From JAPUME01 sp964605715 (GTDB lineage Bacteria > Acidobacteriota > Terriglobia > UBA7540 > JAPUME01), in the NCBI GenBank assembly GCA_964605715.1, contig CAZSDV010000004.1:1-60955 (forward strand): 60,955 nucleotides of DNA, written 5' to 3'. Below the pieces are notes generated by a model. That model saw only the letters and a program-made list of their open reading frames with translations. It did not search any database and had not been told where the DNA came from. Positions 51,919-60,900 of this stretch are shown piece after piece. How positions within the stretch are numbered: position 1 is the first letter of the stretch; each line of letters opens with the position of its first letter. The position numbers were made by a program, and so were the translations under genes.

Positions 51919-53148
51919 ATGCGATTCGAACTATTCGTTGCCTTTCGGTATCTGATGTCAAAGCGGCACCAAGCTGCCGTTTCGATCGTCACCATCATCT
52001 CCGTTGTAGGAGTAACTGCAGGCGTAATGTCGCTTGTCATCGCCCTTGCCGTCAATAATGGGTTCAAGAAAGATCTGGAAAGCCGCTTAGTAGGTGCGAC
52101 AGCAAACATTAGTCTGTTGCGAACAGAAAATGATGGAATAAAAGACTACGACAAGCTCGTTGCACGCATATCAAAACTACCTCATGTTGTTGGGGCTACT
52201 CCGGCTGTTTATGAGAGGGTGCTAATCTCTAGTGGTTCTCGGTCCCGAGGCGCCATATTAAAAGGCATAGATCCCAACCGGGAAATCAACGTAAGTCATC
52301 TCCTGCGCCAACTTAAAGAGGGTTCTGTTCAGGAGCTCTCCTTAAGTTCATCAGAAATGCCACCTATAATTTTAGGTAAAGAGCTGGCCAAAAATTTGGG
52401 GGCGGTTGTTGGGGGCCCACTGATGATAACTAGCATTCAAGGCCGACTCACTCCATTTGGCCCGATACCCAAATTCCGTGAATTTCGTGTCGTAGGAATC
52501 TTCGATTCAGGATTTTATGACTTTGATTCCTCATGGGTTTTTGCGGACCTCGATGTAGTTCAGGAACTATTTAACTTGATTGATGTTATTTCAGTTGTCG
52601 AAATCAGACTGGATGATATCTACGCTGCACCGGAAATAGCAGAAAAAATAGAGCTGGCTGCTGGTGAAGGATTCTCAACTACCCATTGGATGGAACAGAA
52701 TCGCTCTCTGTTTAGTGCTTTGGCACTGGAACGTCTGGTAACAACTTTAACGATCGGACTTATTGTCTTTGTGGCAGCACTCAACATCTTCATCACTCTC
52801 ACAATGTTGGTGATGGAAAAACGGCGTGAGATTGCGGTCCTCATGTCGATGGGTGCAAGTCCACAGCAAATCTGGTCTGTCTTCACCCTCTACGGGCTAC
52901 TGATTGGACTCGTCGGGACCTTGTTAGGACTAGTCGCGGGATATGCCACTGCAGGATATGCCGACGCACACAAGTTAATTCGTCTCCAAGCAGAGGTATA
53001 TTCCATCGCATTTGTTCCTTTTCAGACTCAACCAACGGATGGAATTCTGATTGGGCTGGCAGCCCTGACAATTTGCTTTCTTGCAACTCTATATCCGTCG
53101 TTGAGCGCCGCGCGCCTCAACCCAGTCGAGATCCTAAGATATGAATAA
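51919..53148 (+). CDS. Lipoprotein-releasing ABC transporter permease LolC/LolE
   Basis: 409 residues with an N-terminal helix (AVSIVTIISVVGVTAGVMSLVIALAV), a periplasmic MacB-like domain from about 50 to 270, and three C-terminal helices with the FtsX domain: VFVAALNIFITLTMLVMEKRREIAVLMSMGASPQQI, then SAARLNPVEILRYE at the end. With LolD it extracts lipoproteins from the inner membrane and passes them to LolA. Only one LolC/E gene is present, so a homodimer (LolF-like) is likely. A CATAAT lies 13 bases before its ATG. Confidence 0.9.
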   Translation: MRFELFVAFRYLMSKRHQAAVSIVTIISVVGVTAGVMSLVIALAVNNGFKKDLESRLVGATANISLLRTENDGIKDYDKLVARISKLPHVVGATPAVYERVLISSGSRSRGAILKGIDPNREINVSHLLRQLKEGSVQELSLSSSEMPPIILGKELAKNLGAVVGGPLMITSIQGRLTPFGPIPKFREFRVVGIFDSGFYDFDSSWVFADLDVVQELFNLIDVISVVEIRLDDIYAAPEIAEKIELAAGEGFSTTHWMEQNRSLFSALALERLVTTLTIGLIVFVAALNIFITLTMLVMEKRREIAVLMSMGASPQQIWSVFTLYGLLIGLVGTLLGLVAGYATAGYADAHKLIRLQAEVYSIAFVPFQTQPTDGILIGLAALTICFLATLYPSLSAARLNPVEILRYE

Positions 53149-53175
53149 CTTGCGGAAGAAAATTGCGGAAGAAAA

Positions 53176-53874
53176 ATGGAAACGACAATAAACACGGTCC
53201 GCGTGGAAAATCTGAGTAAAACTTACCAATCCAGCAAGGAAGCTGTCTCAGTTTTTAAAGGAATAAACTTTACAGTTTACGAAGGTGAGCGAATTGCGCT
53301 AATTGGAGAGTCAGGGACAGGAAAGAGTACCCTTCTGCACCTGCTCGGTGCACTGGACATGCCATCAAGCGGTACGATATACTTTGGCGGAGATGTGCTG
53401 AGTGCGTTTAAGGGCTCAGAGCGCGCACGATATAGAAACGAAACAGTAGGTTACGTGTGGCAAAGCCATAACTTACTGCCTGAGTTTACCGCGATCGAGA
53501 ATGTAATGATGCCCTTGCTTATCAGTGGTTGCCCATCCGGTACAGCACGAGTTAAGGCTCAGGAGCTACTTGAAGAAACCGGGATGGGTGGGCGTGCACA
53601 GCGTCGAGTAGGTGAGATCTCAGGGGGTGAACAGCAACGAGTAGCCTTGGCTAGGGCGCTTGTTCGTAAACCCTCTCTGCTCCTAGCAGACGAGCCAACA
53701 GGTAACCTTGACTTTCGAACTGCAGAACAAATAACTGAAGTTCTCGAGCGGTTACATGCCGCTCGCCGCTTCATATCGGTGCTAGCTACCCATAATCTGG
53801 ATTTAGCAAGGCGGGCAAATCGAATATTTAAGTTATCAAATGGAAACCTAACTGAGGTGAGCCACCTGACTTGA
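53176..53874 (+). CDS. lolD: LolD-type ABC transporter ATPase
   Basis: 232 residues. Walker A GESGTGKSTLLHLLGALD, Q-loop VWQSHNLLPEFTAIENV, signature EISGGEQQRVALARALV, Walker B LLLADEPTGNLD and H-loop ATHNLDLA are intact. The QSHNLLPEFTAIENVMMPLL segment is typical of LolD/MacB-type ATPases. It powers the permease encoded 27 bases upstream. The following clpC ATG is 49 bases downstream. Confidence 0.93.
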   Translation: METTINTVRVENLSKTYQSSKEAVSVFKGINFTVYEGERIALIGESGTGKSTLLHLLGALDMPSSGTIYFGGDVLSAFKGSERARYRNETVGYVWQSHNLLPEFTAIENVMMPLLISGCPSGTARVKAQELLEETGMGGRAQRRVGEISGGEQQRVALARALVRKPSLLLADEPTGNLDFRTAEQITEVLERLHAARRFISVLATHNLDLARRANRIFKLSNGNLTEVSHLT

Positions 53875-53923
53875 AAACAGGAGGCGGTAATCACAAGGAA
53901 ACATCTTCTGGGGACCAAAAGTT

Positions 53924-56362
53924 ATGTTTGAACGATACACCGAAAAGGCCCGTCGTGTTATATTCTTCGCCCGTTATGAGGCAAGCCAGTTTGGGAGTCC
54001 TTATATCGAAACGGAACATCTGCTTCTGGGATTGCTCCGTGAAGACAAGCCTCTCGCAAATCGCTTTCTCCGCTCGCAAGGCTCAGTAGAGTCAATCCGC
54101 AAGCAAATCGAAAGCCGTTCTGCTGTCCGAGAAAAGGTTTCAACTTCCGCAGACCTTCCCCTCAGCCAGGAGAGTAAGCGGGTCCTCGCTTATGCCGCAG
54201 AAGAAGCTGAACGATTGGGTCACAAACACGTTGGAACGGAACATCTGCTTCTGGGATTGCTCCGTGAAGACAAATGCTTCGCCACAGAAATTCTACATGG
54301 CCGAGGCCTAAGACTTTCCACCTTACGGGAGGAGCTTAGCCGTTCCCAAGGAGAGAAAGTTCACTCTGAACGCTCAAAAGAAACTTCTCTGTTGGCGGAA
54401 TTCAGCCGCGATTTAACACAGTCAGCAATGAACGCCCAACTTGATCCGCTCGTTGGTCGTGATGGGGAGCTAGAACGGTTAATCCAGATCCTTTGTCGTC
54501 GCACAAAAAATAATCCAGTGCTGATCGGTGACCCTGGCGTCGGTAAAACTGCCATCGTTGAAGGTTTGGCGCAACGGATCTCGGACGGAAATATCCCTCG
54601 CTTCCTTTCTGAAAAAAGAATTCTTGCCTTAGACCTCTCAATGATCGTCGCAGGAACCAAGTACCGTGGACAGTTCGAGGAGCGCCTGAAAACCATCATG
54701 AAGGAGTTGATGGAAGCAAAGGACGCTTTAATTTTTGTAGATGAACTCCATACTTTGGTCGGGGCAGGATCCGCTGAAGGCTCGCTTGATGCCGCTAATA
54801 TACTAAAGCCAGCGCTATCAAGGGGTGAAATACAATGCATCGGCGCAACTACACCCGCTGAATACCGCAAATCAATTGAAAAGGATCGGTCTCTGGAGCG
54901 TCGGTTCCAAACTGTGAAAGTTGCGCCTCCAAACGAAGAGGATGCTGTAAAAATTCTCCATGGAATCAAAGAGCGCTACGAAAAGTTTCATGCTGTCACT
55001 TATGATGACGAGGCGGTAAATTTTTCAGTTCACCATTCAAACCGTTATATACCAGACCGCTTTCTTCCAGATAAGGCTATTGACCTAATGGACGAAGCGG
55101 GGGCACACGTAAAACTGCGACATAGCTCGTTGCCTGAAGAGGTAATTGATGTTCAGAAACGCATCAAGTTCGTTGTGCACCGAATGGAAAATGCAATCGC
55201 GAAACATGAATTCGAAAAGGCTCGTTTTTACAGCGAAGAGGAGCAGCGAGAGCAAGACAATCTTCGCCTCCTTCAGGAAAAATACAATATTGATGAGGCT
55301 GCCACTGGTCGAGTAACCCAAGAAGATATCGAGGAAGTGGTTTCCTGCTGGACCGGTGTTCCCGTGATGACAATCAAGGAAGAGGAATCTGCTAAACTTC
55401 TCCGCATTGAAGAGGAGTTGCATAAGCGAATCATCAATCAAGATCGAGCCCTTTCAGCCATTGCGCGAGCCATCCGGCGTTCCCGAGTTGGACTCTCTTC
55501 ACCCAATCACCCGACAGGCTCCTTTCTATTTCTCGGTCCTACCGGAGTAGGAAAGACAGAGTTAGCCCGCTCATTGGCAACATTCCTATTTGCAAACGAG
55601 CGATCTCTTATCCGGTTTGATATGTCGGAATTCATGGAAAAGCATTCAGTTTCCAAGTTGATCGGCTCTCCTCCAGGATACATCGGCTACGAAGAAGGGG
55701 GCCAGCTCACAGAGCGGGTCCGTCGGACTCCTTACTCCGTCATTCTTCTAGACGAAATTGAGAAGGCTCATCCAGATGTCTTTAATATCCTTCTGCAGGT
55801 ATTTGAGGACGGGATCTTAACCGATGGGCTGGGCCATACCGTTGATTTCAAGAACACAATCATCATTATGACTTCCAATATTGGTGCACGATTCCTCGAG
55901 CGACGCTCAAACCTTGGCTTCCAATCCTCGACCCAACGAGCACCAAACAAAAAACTGGAAAACCTGGTTCTGAGCGCAGAACAAAAACTTTTTAATCCTG
56001 AATTTCTGAACCGACTGGACGACATCATCGTCTTTAATGCACTGAGTGATGAGGACCTGCGGAAAATTATCGAATTGATGGTTGATCAGATGAACGAAAC
56101 GCTGGCTAAAAAAGATCTCTCGTTGGCTCTAAATCCGGAAGCTACCTCCTGGATTTTCGAGAGGACCTGCGGCGACCGAAGTTATGGGGCGCGTCCTCTG
56201 CGGCGAGCCCTGCAAAAGTTCATAGAGGACCCTCTCTCCGAGGCCTTGATCCAAGGTGAGATTCTGACCCCAGCAGTTTTGGAGGTAGTGGTCAAAGATA
56301 ACGAACTGAGATTCCGGCAGGTCAGCGATAAACTGGTTGCAGCAACCCCAGTTTCCTCCTAA
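53924..56362 (+). CDS. clpC: ClpC-type AAA+ ATPase
   Basis: 812 residues. Two Clp_N repeats (residues 1-145), AAA-1 with GDPGVGKTAIVEGLAQ, a middle part containing a UVR-like motif (MENAIAKHEFEKARFYSEEE), AAA-2 with GPTGVGKTELARSLA and the ClpB_D2 C-terminus. The UVR motif and length favour ClpC over ClpA/ClpB. It unfolds proteins for ClpP, with adaptors such as MecA or McsB. ClpP is not in the window. The two Clp_N repeats share a 39-base identical DNA run at 54010-54048 and 54235-54273. The next gene bamA starts about 190 bases later. Confidence 0.94.
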   Translation: MFERYTEKARRVIFFARYEASQFGSPYIETEHLLLGLLREDKPLANRFLRSQGSVESIRKQIESRSAVREKVSTSADLPLSQESKRVLAYAAEEAERLGHKHVGTEHLLLGLLREDKCFATEILHGRGLRLSTLREELSRSQGEKVHSERSKETSLLAEFSRDLTQSAMNAQLDPLVGRDGELERLIQILCRRTKNNPVLIGDPGVGKTAIVEGLAQRISDGNIPRFLSEKRILALDLSMIVAGTKYRGQFEERLKTIMKELMEAKDALIFVDELHTLVGAGSAEGSLDAANILKPALSRGEIQCIGATTPAEYRKSIEKDRSLERRFQTVKVAPPNEEDAVKILHGIKERYEKFHAVTYDDEAVNFSVHHSNRYIPDRFLPDKAIDLMDEAGAHVKLRHSSLPEEVIDVQKRIKFVVHRMENAIAKHEFEKARFYSEEEQREQDNLRLLQEKYNIDEAATGRVTQEDIEEVVSCWTGVPVMTIKEEESAKLLRIEEELHKRIINQDRALSAIARAIRRSRVGLSSPNHPTGSFLFLGPTGVGKTELARSLATFLFANERSLIRFDMSEFMEKHSVSKLIGSPPGYIGYEEGGQLTERVRRTPYSVILLDEIEKAHPDVFNILLQVFEDGILTDGLGHTVDFKNTIIIMTSNIGARFLERRSNLGFQSSTQRAPNKKLENLVLSAEQKLFNPEFLNRLDDIIVFNALSDEDLRKIIELMVDQMNETLAKKDLSLALNPEATSWIFERTCGDRSYGARPLRRALQKFIEDPLSEALIQGEILTPAVLEVVVKDNELRFRQVSDKLVAATPVSS
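54010..54048 (+). repeat. 39-base exact direct repeat, copy 1 (clpC)
   Basis: Identical to 54235-54273, 225 bases (75 codons) downstream, in the same codon frame and inside the two Clp_N repeats (TEHLLLGLLREDK). Identity includes synonymous sites. Confidence 0.9.
54235..54273 (+). repeat. 39-base exact direct repeat, copy 2 (clpC)
   Basis: Second copy of the repeat at 54010-54048. Flanking codons differ (GACAAGCCT against GACAAATGC), so identity is confined to this block. Confidence 0.9.
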
Positions 56363-56549
56363 CTTGACGGCATCAAAAGTTTTAAAGTACTCTTATAATG
56401 TGCTCTATTCCTTCAACTTAGAAGCAAGTAGGCGATTTCCAAACGTGGGCTTCAACTGGTCGAGAAAAAAAAATTACCCCGCCGAGTGGCTTATCCACTG
56501 CCCAGCCCTTGTGTCAAACAGCGAGGGTGGAGGCACGGCAGCTTGTCCA

Positions 56550-59324
56550 ATGCACGCGACGAATCACAAGTGGAGAAGGCTTGCTTTCTTGTTCTTCCTT
56601 CTGATTTCCTTCTTTCCTACCCTACGCGCCCAGGTTGCATCTCAACCACCCTCTACAGAGAAAGCTGGCGATACATCTGTTATTGAAGATGTCGTCTTCC
56701 GTGGAAATCGCAGGGTAAGAAGTGCAACTCTCCGAGCACGGATATTCTCCCAGCCAGGTGACCCGTATGACGAAAGTGCACTACGTCGTGATTTTCATGC
56801 CTTATGGAATACGGGTTTTCTCGATGATATTCGATTGGTTGTAACGGACGGCGAAGAAGGAAAAATTGTTATCTTCTACGTTCGAGAAAAGAAAACCATA
56901 CGAAGCATTGAATACGTTGGAAATAAGTCCGTTTTACTCTCAGACATACTGAAACGGTTCAAGGAGCGGAAGGTTCATCTGTCAGTAAGAAGTCAGTATG
57001 ATCCGGTAATGATCCGCCGGGCCTCGGTAGTGTTGGAGAAAATGTTGGCGGAGCGGGGGCGAATGTTTGCACGTGTCACACATCGAACTCGTAACCTCCC
57101 CCCAAATTCAGTTCGCCTGATTTTTGTCGTCAAGGAAGGCCCTAAGGTCAAGGTGGGAAAGATACGCTTCGAAGGAAATACAGTAATCGATAATAAAACA
57201 ATGGTCCGGGCCATGAAACTTTCTCGTCCTATGGGACTCCCTCCCTGGTTTTATTTCTTTGCTAAAACCTACCACGAAGGAAAGATGGGAGCTGACCTCG
57301 AACTAGTCCGTGAACTCTACCAAGACCGTGGGTATTTTAAAGTTCAGGTCCACCCGCCTGAGGTCACCATGACTGACACAAAGCGTCGGTGGCCGTTTTT
57401 TTTCTTTAGTTGGGGCCGAGGCAAGCGAGTTGACGTAAAAATTAAGATAGAGGAAGGTGACCTCTATCATATGGGTAAGCTCACAATTCGCGGCAACAAC
57501 ATATTTAATATGGAACCATTGCGCGAGGTGTTTGGTATGAAGGAGGGAGATATTTTCAATGCCTCTCGTGCCCGCGAAAGCTTAGAAGACTTCCGCAAGC
57601 TCTATGGGGAATTTGGTTATATTAACTTTACTGCTGTCCCTGAGATTGATTTTAACGATAAAGACCGGACCATCGACTTCATCATAGATTTTGAAGAAGA
57701 CAGTCAATTCTTCGCTCGCCGTGTAGATTTCTCTGGAAACACCAAGACTCGCGACAAAGTACTCCGCCGTGAGCTATTCATCGACGAAGGAGGTCTTTTC
57801 AGCACACGACTTTGGGAGCTTAGCATCCTTCGCCTGAACCAGCTTGGCTTCTTTGAACCAATTGAAAAAGAAGATTACGAGGTCCGGCAAAACAATAAGA
57901 AAGGGACAGTTGATGTCGTCTTAAATGTCAACGAGCAAGGGCGCCAGTCAGTTGGCTTTTCGGGAGGAGTTAGCGGCATGGCAGGTAGTTTTGTGGGTGT
58001 TAATTACTCCACCAATAACTTTTTCGGTCTAGGAGAAACTCTTAGCATTAATACCCAGTACGGAACTTTTCAGAAATCCTATTCTTTTGGCTTTACTGAA
58101 CCTTACCTTTTTGACCGGGCAATAACTACTGGCTTCACTATTTTCAAGACAGAGTTTCATTTTGACCAGGCCCGCCGAGCAGCTGTGCTTAGCGGCCTTG
58201 ACCCTAACACCTTCACAGGAAATCAATTCTTTCAGAATTTCCAGCAAAACTCCACCGGATTTACGGTGTTCGCTAGCTACCCCTTACGGCGTAGTTTCGC
58301 CCGAATTGGCCTCAGTTACAGCTACAGCCTTAGCAGCATGAAAACGTTCAGTGCGGCATCAGAGGCAATTTTTGGCGGCCTTTTTTTCCGTGGATTTGAT
58401 ACAGCAAATTCACTCGAAGGGATCCGTACCAGCAAGCTCTCGCCCACCTATACCTATAACACCATGGACAATCAATGGAATCCAACAAAGGGCAGATATG
58501 TTTTTATCGGCACTGAATTTTCCGGTAATCTCCTAGGCGGAAATGTCAATTCATTTCGGCCTATCTTCGAGATTAAGCAGTTCAAGCAGGTCCATAAGCG
58601 GAATGTGATGGGTGTTCGCCTCCAGGCTTCATGGGTCACTGGGTTTGGGGGCCGTGTGGCACCACCCTTCTCCCGCTTCTTTATTGGCGGCGAGAATGAT
58701 CTACGCGGTTTCCGCATCCGTTCCATAAGCCCATTGGTATGGTTCCCTGTTACCTCTAGCGTCCGACAATTGAATGAATACGGCTTACAGGCCTTAGATG
58801 AAAACGGCCAAATGTTGCCGCCCATCTCTTTCCCCTCCACTACAGTTACCTTCCCTGGTGCTGATGCCATGACTGTGGGTAACTTTGAATATCGAGTTCC
58901 TCTTGTGGGGCCAGTGACGGTTGCATACTTCCTGGATGTCGGCACAAGTTGGATACTGAAAAAAGACCAACTTAGGCTTCGCCCTGGAACCCTCGATCAC
59001 CTAAGGGCTAAGTTTCCCGAGGATATCTATCGCTATCCATTTGTAGATACGCTAGAACCAATTTCGGCCACTGACGGAAAGTTACGGGCATCAACCGGAG
59101 TAGAATTTCAACTCATGATGCCAGTTATGAATGTACCCTTCCGGCTTTATTGGGCCAGAAATGTTTTGCGTCAAGACACGATCATAACGCCTCCCCAAAA
59201 GTTCCCTTCTCGAGATCTGTTCCCAAATGACATTACCTATGCCCAGGTCATTCCATTTTTCTCAGGTTTTCGCATCCATGAACGAAAAACACGAGTGGGG
59301 TTCACAGTCTCTCGCACTTTCTGA
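56550..59324 (+). CDS. bamA: Outer membrane protein assembly factor BamA
   Basis: About 924 residues from ATG 56550, where a signal peptide (WRRLAFLFFLLISFFPTLRAQ region) begins. Residues from 45 to about 480 hold POTRA domains: FRGNRRVRSATLRARIFSQPGD, YVGNKSVLLSDIL, IRFEGNTVIDNKTM, LTIRGNNIFNMEPLREVF, VDFSGNTKTRDKVLRREL. The C-terminal part is a surface-antigen beta barrel (FIGGENDLRGFRIRSISP) ending FTVSRTF, with aromatic last residue. BamA inserts barrels into the outer membrane. A frame from 56337 overlaps clpC and is disregarded. TATAAT at 56394-56399 may be a -10 but has no good -35. Confidence 0.94.
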   Translation: MHATNHKWRRLAFLFFLLISFFPTLRAQVASQPPSTEKAGDTSVIEDVVFRGNRRVRSATLRARIFSQPGDPYDESALRRDFHALWNTGFLDDIRLVVTDGEEGKIVIFYVREKKTIRSIEYVGNKSVLLSDILKRFKERKVHLSVRSQYDPVMIRRASVVLEKMLAERGRMFARVTHRTRNLPPNSVRLIFVVKEGPKVKVGKIRFEGNTVIDNKTMVRAMKLSRPMGLPPWFYFFAKTYHEGKMGADLELVRELYQDRGYFKVQVHPPEVTMTDTKRRWPFFFFSWGRGKRVDVKIKIEEGDLYHMGKLTIRGNNIFNMEPLREVFGMKEGDIFNASRARESLEDFRKLYGEFGYINFTAVPEIDFNDKDRTIDFIIDFEEDSQFFARRVDFSGNTKTRDKVLRRELFIDEGGLFSTRLWELSILRLNQLGFFEPIEKEDYEVRQNNKKGTVDVVLNVNEQGRQSVGFSGGVSGMAGSFVGVNYSTNNFFGLGETLSINTQYGTFQKSYSFGFTEPYLFDRAITTGFTIFKTEFHFDQARRAAVLSGLDPNTFTGNQFFQNFQQNSTGFTVFASYPLRRSFARIGLSYSYSLSSMKTFSAASEAIFGGLFFRGFDTANSLEGIRTSKLSPTYTYNTMDNQWNPTKGRYVFIGTEFSGNLLGGNVNSFRPIFEIKQFKQVHKRNVMGVRLQASWVTGFGGRVAPPFSRFFIGGENDLRGFRIRSISPLVWFPVTSSVRQLNEYGLQALDENGQMLPPISFPSTTVTFPGADAMTVGNFEYRVPLVGPVTVAYFLDVGTSWILKKDQLRLRPGTLDHLRAKFPEDIYRYPFVDTLEPISATDGKLRASTGVEFQLMMPVMNVPFRLYWARNVLRQDTIITPPQKFPSRDLFPNDITYAQVIPFFSGFRIHERKTRVGFTVSRTF

Positions 59325-59385
59325 TTCTGTGGAATTGCGGTACAATAGAAACAGTTAGATTTTAGTTTTCCATGGAGGAGCTCAC

Positions 59386-59964
59386 ATGAGAGGTAGATGG
59401 ATCGCAGTCACAACTATTGCATTACTCCTGGGGGGCACTCCTTTTCTTAGGGCGCAGGTCGCCGACGTGCCTCTCCCTACACGAGTGGGTGTGGTGAACA
59501 TAAACGCAGCTGTTGCCTCTACAGGGGAAGGTAAAAGAGCCACTCAAACCCTTCAAGAGAAGTTTGCGCCCCGCCAAGAAGAACTCCAGAAAAAGACACG
59601 TGAGATGCAGGCGCTACAGGAAAAATTTCAGCAACAAAGCACCACACTTAGTGAACAAGAGCGCCGTCGCCTTACTCGTCAACTGGAAGAATCACAACGG
59701 GCACTCAAACGGAACCAAGAAGACTTCCAAGCAGATTCGCAAATCGAATCCCAAGACGCTTTCAATCGGCTAGTAGAAAAAATGCAGACGATCATCAGAG
59801 ACTACTCCGGCCAAAACGGATATGTTTTGGTGATTGACTACACCCAAATTCCGACCTTTTACGTTCATAAGAGTATCGACATTACTGACGATATTGTTCG
59901 GCGATATGATGCAGCACATCCTGTGCAATCCTCTAGTACAGCTGCACCTTCTGGAGGAAACTAG
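59386..59964 (+). CDS. OmpH/Skp family periplasmic chaperone
   Basis: 192 residues with strong GGAGGAG before ATG 59386. A signal peptide is followed by VGVVNINAAVASTGEGKRATQTLQEKF, then a long alpha-helical coiled coil (residues 70-135) and NGYVLVIDYTQIPTFYVHKSIDITDDIV, the usual OmpH C-terminus. Skp holds unfolded outer-membrane proteins and delivers them to BamA, encoded 61 bases upstream. The final Ser/Thr/Gly tail (SSSTAAPSGGN) is not typical of classical Skp. Confidence 0.9.
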   Translation: MRGRWIAVTTIALLLGGTPFLRAQVADVPLPTRVGVVNINAAVASTGEGKRATQTLQEKFAPRQEELQKKTREMQALQEKFQQQSTTLSEQERRRLTRQLEESQRALKRNQEDFQADSQIESQDAFNRLVEKMQTIIRDYSGQNGYVLVIDYTQIPTFYVHKSIDITDDIVRRYDAAHPVQSSSTAAPSGGN

Positions 59965-60030
59965 GGGCAATGGAAACCCTGAGCCATCCAAGAAAAAATC
60001 CTGGTTTGTTTTAAAACACCAACCTGGTTT

Positions 60031-60900
60031 CTAGTGGTCTTCCTTGGTACCAACCGATTCAGTCTTTACGGAGTAAGGTGAAGACCTGAGCTGGTCCTTC
60101 ACCTCCCGAAAAGCTTGTGTATCTCTCAAGTATGGTTTCTTGGGTCCGAGGCGCACCACTTCTTGTTCCACATTGCGGACTCGATTACCTGGATTAGGAT
60201 GGGAGGAGAAAAACTGTGTGCTGCGATTCGGGAATTTCTCCCCCAGGACATAAAAAAAACTCGCCATTGACTTCGGATCGTACCCAGCATCATAGAGAAC
60301 ATATGTGGCAATCCGATCCGACTGGGTTTCAGCGTTACGAGAATATTTAAGCATGGCCGAGTTAAACCCAAACTCGACTCCCATTTGAGCAAGCCGCCCC
60401 ATTACTCCTCCGCCAAGAAATCCCTCTAGAATCCTCAAGGGCGCTTGCGCAATAACAGTCTTAGATGCCCGGCTCGTTGAATGACGCATTACCACGTGCC
60501 CAATTTCATGTGCCACAACTCCCGCTATTTCTGATTCGTTCCCAGCCACCTCTACGATCCCCCGATTCACATAGATAAACCCGCCTGGCAAGGCAAACGC
60601 ATTAATCGCCTCCTTATTGACAAACTTGAATTTCCAAGGATAATCAGTTTCACCTGGTGCGTAGCGCACCAGCTTTTCTCCCAGTTCATTCAGATAAGAT
60701 GTCAACTTCTTATCCTTGATAATGGGCAGTTCCCTGTCGACCTGTGCTGCCGCCTCCTTTCCCAACTCCACATCCTGAGCCAATGAGAAAATATTAAATC
60801 CCGGTTTAAATTGCCGGCGTTCAGCGGCAATTAGTGCCACTGTCATGAATAGAATGAAGATAACCCCAAGCCTTCCGTCAAGTCTCTTATGCTGAATCAT
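60031..60900 (-). CDS. M48 family metalloprotease, secreted
   Basis: About 289 residues from ATG 60900 (GGAGCAAGG just upstream). A signal peptide or anchor (LGVIFILFMTVALIAAE) is followed by LAQDVELGKEAAAQVDREL, and the zinc motif HEIGHVVMRH at 131-140. Third ligand is in RNAETQSDRIATYVLYDAGYDP. The end has SSHPNPGNRVRNVEQEV. BepA/LoiP-like M48 proteases degrade misassembled outer-membrane proteins, which fits the neighbouring bamA and skp. The TPR domain of BepA is missing, so it resembles the LoiP/YcaL type. Confidence 0.9.
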   Translation of the reverse strand: MIQHKRLDGRLGVIFILFMTVALIAAERRQFKPGFNIFSLAQDVELGKEAAAQVDRELPIIKDKKLTSYLNELGEKLVRYAPGETDYPWKFKFVNKEAINAFALPGGFIYVNRGIVEVAGNESEIAGVVAHEIGHVVMRHSTSRASKTVIAQAPLRILEGFLGGGVMGRLAQMGVEFGFNSAMLKYSRNAETQSDRIATYVLYDAGYDPKSMASFFYVLGEKFPNRSTQFFSSHPNPGNRVRNVEQEVVRLGPKKPYLRDTQAFREVKDQLRSSPYSVKTESVGTKEDH

